Part shown: in pieces, positions 47,059-57,111 of the stretch
Layout: each line of letters opens with the position of its first letter
How positions within the stretch are numbered: the first letter of the stretch is position 1
Origin: Straminergon stramineum
Taxonomy: Eukaryota > Streptophyta > Bryopsida > Hypnales > Calliergonaceae
Length of the DNA stretch: 64,000 bases
Direction: 5' to 3'
NCBI GenBank assembly: GCA_963920665.1
Contig: OY987265.1
Coordinates: 38,011,001 to 38,075,000, forward strand
Translations under genes and position numbers: made by a program
Notes under the pieces: model-generated
Database searches by the model: none
What the model saw: the letters and a program-made list of their open reading frames with translations, nothing else
What the model was told of the DNA's origin: nothing

Positions 47059-49362
47059 ATGGAGAGGGAAAGTGGAATCAAGCAAAGGGACTGGAGCAAC
47101 GCACAACCCACAGTTGATGAGCTCTTGAGAACTGTAAGTCTCCCACCCCGCACCTTGATGCACATCCGAAGGAATTCAATACACAATATTTTGAGTATGA
47201 TATTCGTGGCCTAGAAAACCATGTGAAACGTCGATGCATTGTAAGCATGGACTAGATGCAATGAGGCTATAATTTGTCATAATTTGTAATGTGGTTGACA
47301 GGTCAAGAGATTGGAGAAGGGTTTTTTGAGCCTTGCGGATGCTGTCATTGCTGAGATAGGTTTAGTCCACTTTGAAACCCAGCTTCTTTTACCGTAATAT
47401 AGAGACTAGGTAGCCTACAGTCCTCCAAGCAAGGAATGCTGATTTCTGTAAGTCATAATGTGATGACCGGCATACTTGCCAGTGTCTCGTTAGTAATAAT
47501 TCGAAGTCAAATAACAGACTAAAGTATCCCAGCCTCACCATGCATGAAACCTAAGCTTTTGACGATTGAGTTCACTACAGTAATGAAAATGTCCTGAAGG
47601 TTAAATTCGAGTAGTAACATTTTACTGCAGAGGTATGTTTCAGCTAAGAAGCTTACTGCATCTTCTATGTGGCTGTATGACCAGAGGGCATGAGAGAAGA
47701 TGCTCGATGTTGGCAGGTATAATACTGTCTGCGATCCTTCAGTATTGGCGCTTTTGCTCTAAATCGATGTCTTGTTTTTCCTTCAATTGCTGCACGTCAT
47801 CTCAAGAAATCACTTTATATTTCACTTCTAAATTTCGGGGGACGAATGGCCACTACAAATTTCATTGTGTAGCATTCTGATATAATTCCGACCTCAACTC
47901 TCAATGTGTACTCTGCTTCCTAGTCTGACGATATTTATTTTTTTTGGTCCTCAGGAAGAACGGGAAGAGCTTTGGAAAACTGTGATGGCGTTTCACAGCC
48001 ACCAGCAGTCGGATATGGAGCCTATTAATCTTCGGCTAGACAGTCTCGAAAAGAGGGCGATCGACATCGAAAAGCACTTGCAAAGTCGTGATCCAGATTC
48101 TCGGATTCCAGCTAATGATCGTCTGGAGGAGCTGGAACGACGAGCCTGTGAACTTGAAAAACAAGTCAAAAAGCAACACGCACACTTTCTTCACGGTCCT
48201 CATCAAGTAAACAACCGTACTCATCAAAGAGAGCTCTTGCTATAGAATAGAACATGAGAACAACTGACCAAAGCATAATTAACTACTTGGGTGATCGAAT
48301 CTTCAATGTCGTGTGCATTTTCTCTTTGATGCTGTGTCTGGACCTGACCATGTCGCTGCCTTTAGACTTTGACACAAAGAATCTGTTACCCGCAGATCGT
48401 TCAAGAGAAGCCATTATTCAAGGAAGAGTTGGTTTACAGGGGCAGCCCTCTCGAACAGCACAGAAGTAAATTGGAAGGGAGCAAACGTTTGGGGCTTTCG
48501 TCGAGGAACTGTGATCCAGAAGAGACAATACTGACTGTGCGGAAAGAGATCGAGGAATTGTAAGTGTTTGAACCCCTTCTCTTTGCCTTTCGAAAGTCCT
48601 TACCGAATGGTTCACTCCAAAGCTGGATCGAACGAACTTACTGGATCATGACTGTTTTTTATTGAAGAAGATTATAAAGTGGGGACCTGAATCAGACAAG
48701 CATGTAAGTAGGACTGACAATACAGACTGAATCAAATACGTTACGCTTGTGATGGGACTACTAGTCATGGTGGGCGAGTCAGTCATAGGAGAATCACGTC
48801 ACGGAATGGAGAGTTGCAACCGAAGGAGCTCCAATACTACTTGTCGGCCTTTTCACATGCCATGCACAAGCTTCAAGCGTGGTGCAAACTCTTCGAGAAT
48901 GACCAAGCCTTGGTATATGGCTCGAACTTGCACTGGGTGTTTTTCCTTTGGATGGAACTTGCACTCTATGGTGATTATCAGATCCATTGTTGAATAAACC
49001 CAGTGCAGTTCTTCCATTGTTACTGCATAACATTCTTAAGCAGTAAGGGAGTGACCTTAACCTCTTTCTGGAATTTCCTTGGGAAGCTAATTCCTGAACT
49101 TGGAAGATTGATTTGAAGAAAGGGCTCTCGTTTTCGCTCCATAGTGGTCAATATCACACTTCATAGTGTGAGATCGAATTTGTCATTGAAGAACGGTGGG
49201 CTACGAACATAGCATAATAACTTTGTGCAGAATTTTCTTTTGTGTTTGCAGAGGCTACAGCGGTTAACTGAGTCAGAAAACCGAAGATCTTTTGTAGATA
49301 TGCGCACCTTGGACTGGAAGTTAAGACAGTATAATCGTTACTGCTTTAATTCCGTGGAGTGA
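47059..49362 (+). CDS. Unknown coiled-coil protein, multi-exon
   Basis: Well supported exons: 47059-47133 (ATG start, ends at gtaagt), 47302 to about 47359 or 47393, 47955-48206, 48396-48559 and 49254-49362 (TGA). Middle joins are uncertain: one frame-consistent path extends exon 2 to 47393 and adds 47581-47599. Translated blocks are charged and helical with heptad spacing: VKRLEKGFLSLADAVIAEI, then LDSLEKRAIDIEKHL and LEELERRACELEKQV, then VRKEIEEL and LQRLTESENRRSF. No signal peptide, membrane segment or catalytic motif is seen. About 230 residues in all. I do not recognise the family; a scaffold or motor-associated role is only a guess. The last acceptor reads gcagag: splicing at CAG would end the protein five codons on, while splicing after the following AG keeps the long frame. 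Confidence 0.6.
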
Positions 49363-49660
49363 CTGACATTGGAATCCAATGCTCGCGGGACTGATAATCA
49401 TATCGCTTCATGTTGTTAATCATTTTAGCACTGTTTGCGACATGATAATGCAAAAAGAAACCAAATGGCAAGAATTTAGAAAACCTATAAAGTTGTAACG
49501 AAGTCATTTCAAAAATTTGAAACAGAAGTTCAGTATCCTCTAATGCAATGAACTTTTTGTATTTCACCACAAATTTGATAACATGTATTGGATGTACTGC
49601 ACAACTTAGATTCAGTTTGGTTGAAGTATTTTCAATCGAATTGGATGATGTCCTCCCTAA

Positions 49661-49853
49661 CCCTTGGAGGGCCTGAAAGCTCTCTGCGACCCCTATAGTA
49701 AATTGTATTTGATCACAAAAATATTGACCAAATATTTTTCAGGACGAAGTAAATGAATGATCATGATAGTACATAAATAACAATGTACCACAATTGAAGA
49801 GCTATAAGACTAAGTAGGGGTCGTGTAGAGGGACTCCAAGGGCCTTTCAAGGG
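49661..49853. mobile_element. CTAA-flanked small DNA transposon, 193 bp
   Basis: Both flanks are CTAA (49657-49660 and 49854-49857). The left end is cccttggagggcctgaaagc and the right end is gggcctttcaaggg, an inverted pair beginning CCCTTG. It is a shorter, inverted relative of 792-1294. It lies between the convergent coiled-coil and SEP2-like genes. The 4-bp flank matching a TTAA variant helps define the true element border. Confidence 0.75.
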
Positions 49854-50541
49854 CTAAACTCTCGTATCTATCACTGACCATTCAACACATAGTCCACAAA
49901 CGTGTTAGGTGCTACCCTTTTTCATATTTCTTTTAGTTTCGAGATATTATAAACCATGCACACCGCAAGGGAGGTGAATACCAGTTTTTGTAATACTCGT
50001 AGAAATTGACTATTTTAAGGTATAAGAGATATTTTTAGCTGTTGGAATGAAGCGCATGTCGGACATACTGTAGATTCTCCTGCCTTATAGAGGGAATGAA
50101 ACAGCATGAATGGTTCGTCAAGTAATATTAAAAAATGTATTATACAGAAACATGGCTTATGCATGCTTTCAATTCTATGTGCCCAACGGATTAGTCTTTG
50201 CTGGAAGCTAGTAGGAGCACCTATTCCATGCTAAAAGAGACAACTACCCTATACTCGAGTCCGTGACATCGGCAAAAGAATGGGACCTCATTAGCACTAG
50301 AATTAAGAGCGCACATGAATGTTGTATGAGATTTGCGTATAGGTCTTTTCTATACAGGGTCCAGGTTAAAGCTATGAAAATATCAGGTTCGATTTCACCT
50401 GGAACTTGCCTCTGTGAATATATATACAACCCTGAACCCGACCAAATGGGATTCTCTATATTTTATAAAACCTCCACAACTGAAATGGATGTCGGCAAAT
50501 GAATCGCAAATGCATGAACCTGTGTCTTGTGTCGTGTTCTT
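49854..50541. other. Intergenic between convergent genes
   Basis: Probably holds the 3' untranslated regions of the coiled-coil gene (plus) and the SEP2-like gene (minus). Short overlapping frames at 50244-50502 show no domain. Confidence 0.4.
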
Positions 50542-51526
50542 CTACTGCTTGAATTTCTCTTCCTCGTCGTAGAAAAGACCGTCAATCACGTTGTCCACTG
50601 CGGCATCCACGAGCTTGAGGGCACCCTTAGAAAGAGAAGATGCTACGTCACTTCTTGCTCGCCAGGCGAACGCAAATCCGGCTGCAGTAAGCGTGGCTAA
50701 GCCAGCAAGTGCCGCAAACTGCAATAGTTCTTTAACGTCAATGCCTTTGAATATACTGTTGCCGGTCACGCTCTCGACTCCAATGGCGAGAAAGAAAGCC
50801 ATCATAGCCATGCGTCCTGAGAGAGTTTCAAACCTGCACAACAAACATGTTAGCCAGGACATGCAACGACATAAGCCACTTCGAAGACGAATCTACAAGA
50901 GAACCAACTGCATCTGCAGATGTAGCGACCGCAGTACTGAAGATGACAACAACATGTAAGCAAATTCCTTAAAACGAGAAAAATAGAAAAAAATGAATCA
51001 TGCTCGTGTCTAAATAGCGGAATCACAAGTACGCCATTTAAAGAAACGATTCCGGAAGAGAAGGAATGAAATGTTACCTCTTCAGGTCAGCCGTTGCCTC
51101 GATATTCGCAGCAAGAAGCTCAAACAAAGACCCTTCAAGTCCACTCATAACGACAGCTCCAGCTTCACCAAACGGCCGGAGCGTGGTGAATTTTGGCGGA
51201 CGACTCGCAGACTGGCTTGGGCTCCTCTTGGTTGCCTTAGCAATTTCTACCAGATCTATATCCGAGGAATTAAGCAAAATTTCAGATATATCAATATTCT
51301 CGGATTGCGAAATTACATCATCGGATTCATTGCTTCCACGGCAGTTCAAACGAACACAGCGGTCACTCCTGAACGATGTTTGCTTCTGGCCAATAGTCAG
51401 TCTATCCCTCTTCAATAAATTGGCAGCAAGCTCTCTCTTCACTGGAAGTCCCTTTTTGCACACCAGGCTTGGACCGTGAGACGAACTGCCCGCTACAACC
51501 AAGCTCTGCACCCTCAGGGCCGCCAT
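50542..51526 (-). CDS. SEP2-like: SEP2-like stress-enhanced light-harvesting-like protein, 2 exons
   Basis: Exons 51526-51078 and 50833-50542 join in phase 2 to give 246 residues. Residues 1-50 or so are rich in Ser, Arg and Lys with few acids (MAALRVQSLVVAGSSSHGPS), a likely chloroplast transit peptide. Residues 60-150 are a variable stromal part. Residues 151-160 (FETLSGRMAM) carry the ExxxxRxAM chlorophyll-binding signature of LHC-type helices in the first membrane segment (about 158-175). A second segment runs about 184-207. The stretch VTGNSIFKGIDVKEL and the ending VDAAVDNVIDGLFYD match the layout of Arabidopsis SEP2 (about 200 residues), whose transcripts rise under high light. SEP proteins sit in thylakoids and are thought to bind pigment or protect from excess light. 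ATG at 51526 is the first in the frame. Confidence 0.88.
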
Positions 51527-53620
51527 TAAAAAGCAAGCTGTCGCGCTCTTTCGCCAATTTCTCACTACAACCTCCAAGAACCTCGATCTTGACCTCTAAA
51601 CCACGTTCCGCAACACGATACAACCGCTAAAAACAAACCACTACCGTCCTCCAAATCCTCACACCGATCAACTCTGGCCTCTTCGTCCTTCCACACCAAG
51701 ATCCGTAACCACCGAAACTCAAAAACAACACTTCCGCGATCGTCCACGCGATCCACAGCCAAGAACCTCCAAAAATCAAGCAAACGCCAACTAAAACCAC
51801 GATAATCAACGTCCACAGCAACAAAATTCCAAAACTCCTCCTCCGACTCTTCCACGCTACCGATCCAACGCAATACTCCACCAAAAAATGATAAAAAGAG
51901 CTCGTTGCACTCGCTCCAACTTCACAAACCTACTCGCAAAATCACCGCAGCGTCACCGCCGATGAAACAGACGTAATCTCAGGTCAGACACGATCAAGTC
52001 AACAAAATACAGCTCACACACGCAAGGTCGCCAGGTCGCCAGGAGAAGGAAGAAGCCTCCTCAACGCCGATGGTATGTTTATGTTTAAAGAGAACGCAAC
52101 CGACGGGGACCACGACCGGCAGAGTCGGTCTTCGTCACCGGACATAACCCGCTTCATGAACGAGGTCTTCCCTTCAGTGACCTCCGAATCCCGGTACTTC
52201 GACTGGCGGAAACTGTAAAAGCGCTCGAGGAAAAGGGTCGTAGCCGGCGGACCATCGTGGTTGGAATGCAGCGGGCCACGTGGTTATAAAGAGAAAGAGC
52301 TCCTCAACGCGTGGGAAGACGTCACATGGCGTGGCGAACGCACTTGGGGGGATCCACTAGGGAACGTGAAGGGAACATTAAGGGAACTTCGTGGTTCCCC
52401 GTGGGACGCCTCTTTGACCCTTTGTTTATGACCAGTGTTTTTTTTATGCACGATTTTTCGCCACTTGGCTACATCCTAAAGATGTTGGCTATTTTTTGTA
52501 AAAGAAATTTTAAATTTTTTGGGTCAAAATAGCCAGATTATTGCTATGTTTTCAGACTAGCAAACAAATTTTACCTAGGTATCAACAAGTTTTCTTGTAG
52601 ATATCACCCCAAGCATCACCCAAATATTACATGAGTATTGAAGAAACAACTAGTTCTTTCTTCAAACTAAAATAAAGAAAAGAATAATGGTTATGATTTT
52701 GTGGGACTTTTCAAAGGGGGAGTGTGAGTGTGTGACGGAAGTGAGTGGGGGGATGTCAACTTTTACTTGTACCATGCAAGGCTTGCTTTTTCATTTTTTA
52801 TAAAGTGCCCAAGTGGCGATATGAAGTGTTAAATTGAGTGGTGCTCCAAATTTTAACATTCATTCACATATTGGATAGAAAATATCACATTAGCACATAT
52901 CACATGTCTGTAAATTCTTTTTTCATCCATAAATCTGATGATTTCATCCAAGATTTTTTTCTAATTCAAAATTTTTGGGCAAAAAAACTTCATAATTTTT
53001 TTGCCATATTTTAGCGAAATTAAATTTTTCTGCCGCAATCTGGCACCAAAAAGCCAGAAAAAAAAACAAAAAAACAAACTGGTGCCATGCATTGCGCACC
53101 GTTGTATTGGAATCTCAACTCTCAAGGCCCATGTTGACTGCTGGGAGCATAACTAACTCAACCTTTTGTTGTTGTTTTTTAAATTAATAATAATAATAAT
53201 GAATGAATGAAACGGAATTTCATTGCTGAGCAGAAGCTGACGGACGTTCAGTTACGTGACTTGGGTGCAAGAGTGCTTTATGTATTACGCACTTTGAGAA
53301 GAACTGGCCACACGTCCGGTGGTCTTGGATGCCGGAGTACTGTAACTTACTGTGACAAAAAGACAAGTGCACTTTCTCTCTTTCTCTTTCCAAGCTCGTA
53401 AGCGGAGCCGATGGTTTTCGGAAGCTCAGAGTCGGTTGCGTCCAGGGCTTTTTATTTGGACTAGTGTTCCCGGTGTTGGCTTCACTGTATAGGCCAGATT
53501 TTGGAGGGACAGATTTAGTGGTCAGATTTTGACAAATGTGGCGAAATTTCGCTAGAAAAAAAAGCCTTGGTTGCGTCATAGCCAGTGAGGGAGGGCCACA
53601 CATGCTGGTAGGGGGAAACC
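51527..53620. other. SEP2 upstream region, then AT-rich intergenic
   Basis: 51.5-52.4 kb has gene-like GC and should contain the SEP2-like promoter and leader. After 52.4 kb the DNA is AT-rich. An imperfect foldback occurs at about 53040-53086 (tggcaccaaaaagccag ... aactggtgcca), and an (AAT)n-(GAAT)n microsatellite at about 53184-53212. The minus-strand frame at 53220-53714 (164 codons) has no domain and runs into the repeat at 53.6 kb. Confidence 0.4.
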
Positions 53621-53623
53621 AGT

Positions 53624-54541
53624 AACTTGTAAAGGACAAGACTGGTGCCCGTGGAAATACTCCCTTTTGGAACCGTGTGACATCATCTACTCTATAAAAT
53701 CCAAAAATATTCATTGGAAGTCATACTAATGGAGAAGACCTAGGTTTTTCTCACAAAATTTTCAGGATGAATAATCAAAGTTTTGTCCTACATAGAGAGA
53801 TTCTTTGTCATCCATCAAACACAAAACATCCATGTTGATATTTAAGGTTAATTTGTAAAAGACAAGATTGGTGACTGTGAGGATTCATCCTTTCTAGAAC
53901 TGTGGGACATCATCTACTTAAAAAAAAACAATACTCATTGGAGGTCAAACTATTGTGCAAGATTTCTCACCTTTTCATAAAAAAACTCGTAGGATGAATA
54001 AGGTGGGTACACCCAAAAGTACCACAAATTGGTATTGTGTCTAGTTAATACTATTATTAGGCTATTCAAAATTTCATATTTTCTTGTTGGTAAGTGAAAG
54101 GAGGTTCCAATGCACCAAAGAACATGCCATTTGGATACAATATGCAAAAGTTATGGAGGGTCAAAATTTGTTTCTAAAAGCGTTTCTTTCACATAGGTAC
54201 ATAATTGATTTTGGAGATGTACACAATCTAAAGATGGCGGTTTAAGGTTAGATGCACTAGAAGAAAATAATGTCATAGTCAACAAAAACTAGCTAACCTT
54301 TTCTAAAAATTGTGTTACAGTGAACTCAAATTTTCTAAAAATTGGTTGCAGTCAACACAAATTTTGAGTTTTTTGTCACAAAAAACAAAATATGTCAACT
54401 AATTTCTCTAGATTGTGATACAATTTTCTACTAGTGATGCCATTTGGGGGGGGCCTACTGTAGTTGCACTTCTGTCCACTAGAAGGATTAGGAGTCATCC
54501 ATCAAACACTCTAAACATTTGTGTCGATGTTTAAGGGTTAA
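53624..54541. repeat. Two tandem relatives of the 34.3-kb foldback family, second one interrupted
   Basis: Copy 1 (about 53624-53847) runs from taaaggacaagactggtg through tgacatcatctac and ccatcaaacac to atttaagg followed by TTAA (53848-53851). Copy 2 starts at once with taaaagacaagattggtgac and catcatctact and continues to about 54000. After unrelated DNA that includes the mini-CACTA at 54255-54436, its end reappears at about 54455-54537 (catccatcaaacac ... gtttaaggg) followed by TTAA (54538-54541). Confidence 0.65.
54255..54436. mobile_element. Mini-CACTA element, 182 bp
   Basis: The left end is CACTAGAAGAAAATAATG and the right end is ATTTTCTACTAGTG (complement CACTAGTAGAAAAT). The 3-bp target duplication atg lies at 54252-54254 and 54437-54439. 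The interior has repeated gtcaacaaaa/tttttgt-type and cacaaattttgagttttttg blocks but no coding frame. It sits within a broken TTAA-family element, so it is the younger insertion. Confidence 0.85.
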
Positions 54542-56537
54542 GGTGGGCACTACCTATTGCTATTGTTTTCAATGTTTTATGAAGTGCCAAAGTAGCAATA
54601 TGAAATGTTAGTAGTAGTGGTACTATCTCAATGGAAATTATTCACATATCCAAAATCAACCTCCTACAATGGACTCCAATTAAAATCACAATTTAACATA
54701 TTCATTAACAAAATGCTTTTACAAAGAGCTCAAACCACCCAATTATAGAGAGAGATCCATCCATCTCCAAAGAGAGTCTCAATCCCCAATCTCCATCTTA
54801 TATAATAGAGACTATCAATCAAGACTATTAGTCCTTATGATAGATTCAGACTTTTTTTTTCTATCTTTAGCTTTCTATCCTTGGTTTTATTTAAAACCAT
54901 CCACTAAAGTAAAAGTGTTAGTTGTACATCTCTAAATCTTATCTTATCTAAATCATATCTTATCCAATTTTTGATTTTCTACTTGGAATTGTCTAATTCC
55001 AAGTTCCAACACACGTGTCTTCCTTTGGGAATTATCTAACTCAAGTACACTAGTCATCCAAGGGGAGTTGTCTAACTCCACTGCATAAATCTATCATTTG
55101 GAGATATCTATCTCCAAGCACTCCGGTGCCTTTCTCATTCAACTAGGGTTGTTTAACTCTAGTGTACAAATCCACCATCTAGAGAAAAGACAACTTTTCA
55201 ATGAAATAGTTAGAAATGTAGTGGATTTTTCATTTATTTCACTTGAAATGTTTGAAGATATGAATGTAGTTGTTTGTTGATTTTAGTTGTGGTTTTGTGG
55301 ATGATTGATTCACCTACCTCCATATTCATCATCCATGTCTTATCATATGGCAATTGGATACATTTTAGTCTTTTTAGTTCACGAGGATGCAATTGATGAG
55401 CATATAAAATCAAGGAGGTTAATTTTCAATGAATGAACAATAAAGATCAAACTTCAAAGGTTTACTTCTACACTCACTACTAGAAAATGATGTTCAAATC
55501 AACAAAAAAAAATCATTATCTTGATTGATGTTTAGAGGATTGCCAAATTAATAGAGTCTAAATTTTTGTTGTTGTAATGTTGGGCTAGTTCTTTGAAAAT
55601 CATCCTTTTTGATACACTATGAATCTATTGCTTAAAAATAATACCTTAAACCCTAAATCCTAAATCCAAGAGCACTCATTTATGGTCAAACTATTATGCA
55701 GGACATCATCTTTTTGCAAAAAATTCAAAAGATGAACATATGCGCTTATGTCTTCAATAGAAGGAATCTTTTTCATCCATTGGACTACTCTAGTCTGCAA
55801 TGTCTTTATAGAGTTAGTCTTTCTTCTTATTCTAGAATCTATTGTTGTATTTCCACTCATGTTCTTTAGTAATTGTAGATCCTAGCTAGAATATGAGGTG
55901 GCTTTGTGTAAGACTAGGAGTATTACTTACTCTTGAGAGATATCATGAAGAATTGCTATGTTTTACGTTGCACTTGAATCTCTAGAAAATGAAGATTTGA
56001 ATTGATCACTTGAGATATTATGTATTGTTGCATGTAAGGGAAGGTTATATAAAACTACCATTTGATGACATTGACTCTTGATTGCAAGGGCTCATTGGGG
56101 TTATTGTGGTTTTCTCAAGCATCATCTGGGTTGAATATCTTTCACTTTGTGTGTTCATGCATGGACATTAACATCACTCCTATCCTACCACCCCATCTGG
56201 CAAGTATTAAAAAATCAAAATACAACAAAACAAAATAACAATCAAACTTGCAACCTTGAAGATGGAATTTGACAAACCCTCCCTCCAATGTGAGCAACTA
56301 CTACAAAATTATTTGAGATAATCAAATGAAGAAGCTTGAACAAACATGTGGTGTACAAGTGACCTATTCGTTATTCAATTTGGAGTCTTCATTAAAATAG
56401 TTTTATCTTGACAAAGTCCAAGTGTAACCAATATGTTTTAAAAACTTTGTATAGGAAACAAGAACTCAAACTCCAAGAATGAAAATGTAGTGTAGACTAC
56501 CTAAAATTTAAGGGGAGAAGACATGTTGATTTTCTTT
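54542..56537. other. AT-rich intergenic with degenerate repeats
   Basis: 54.95-55.18 kb has several near-repeats of tctaactc(c)aag/ctcc, reading like a diverged tandem array. About 55640-55800 resembles the foldback family (ccaagagcactcattta.ggtcaaact, gatgaacatatgcgctt). A CACTACTAGAAAAT sequence near 55485 looks like one CACTA end without a partner. No gene is supported. Confidence 0.4.
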
Positions 56538-56541
56538 TTAA

Positions 56542-56755
56542 CCCTTAAAAGATGGTCAATTCATCCTTTTGGAGTACCATGTGAATCATTTGCTTCAACA
56601 AATCCAAGAACACTCATTGGAGGTCAAACTACTATGAATGTTTCCTTTTCCACACAAGATTTCAAGGATGAACATTTGCACTTTTGTCTTACATAGACAT
56701 AGAAGGATTGTTTGTCATATATTGGACAAAACCCATCCGTTGCGTTGTTCAAGGG
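56542..56755. mobile_element. TTAA-type small DNA transposon, 214 bp
   Basis: TTAA on both sides (56538-56541 and 56756-56759), with left end cccttaaaagatgg and right end ttgttcaaggg. Interior blocks cactcattggaggtcaaact and aaggatgaacatttgcactt place it in the foldback family of 34303-35131. It is a complete short copy, only about 360 bp upstream of the NOL6 start codon. Confidence 0.8.
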
Positions 56756-56955
56756 TTAAACATAATATAGGGTCAAAATCTTGACAAAGGCAAAGCTAAA
56801 TTCCATAAATTCATGTGGAACTATCCCAAATATTTCATTCAAGCTGATGTATTGCCTGAGTTTTACTCTTCTACGTCCATTGGTCAGAGTTGCTCCAAAC
56901 TCTCTTTACTTTTACTTTTAGGTTTACTTTCACTTTCACTTTTAGAGGGTTTTCT

Positions 56956-56972
56956 TAGGGTTTAGGGTTTAG
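56956..56972. promoter_or_regulatory. Telo-box in the NOL6 promoter
   Basis: The sequence ttagggtttagggttta contains two overlapping copies of the telo-box core (AAACCCTA on the other strand), about 140-155 bp upstream of the NOL6 ATG. Telo-boxes are known in plant promoters of ribosomal-protein and ribosome-biogenesis genes, which fits the gene identity. It follows a CT-rich tract (56900-56945). Confidence 0.65.
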
Positions 56973-57056
56973 AAGGGATTTCGCACAGGAAGACCTCGAC
57001 TGAGTAGTCCTTGTTTTCAATTGATCAGGCGCTGATTGCTCGCCTCTATCGCCAGA

Positions 57057-57074
57057 ATGAAGGAAATGATGTGA
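57057..57074 (+). CDS. Five-codon upstream open frame in the NOL6 leader
   Basis: ATG AAG GAA ATG ATG TGA encodes MKEMM and stops 37 bases before the NOL6 ATG. If transcription starts upstream, as expected from the telo-box position, this frame is in the leader and could dampen translation. There is no direct evidence that it is translated. Confidence 0.35.
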   Translation: MKEMM

Positions 57075-57111
57075 TCCTTTTTCCATTTCCACACTCTTAC
57101 AGAGTTTTGCA

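Noticed and set aside
53220..53714. 164-codon minus-strand frame
   Set aside because: It runs from low-complexity DNA into a repeat at 53.6 kb and has no domain.
55478..55500. CACTACTAGAAAAT as a third CACTA element
   Set aside because: Only one end was found; no matching TAGTG terminus or target duplication downstream.
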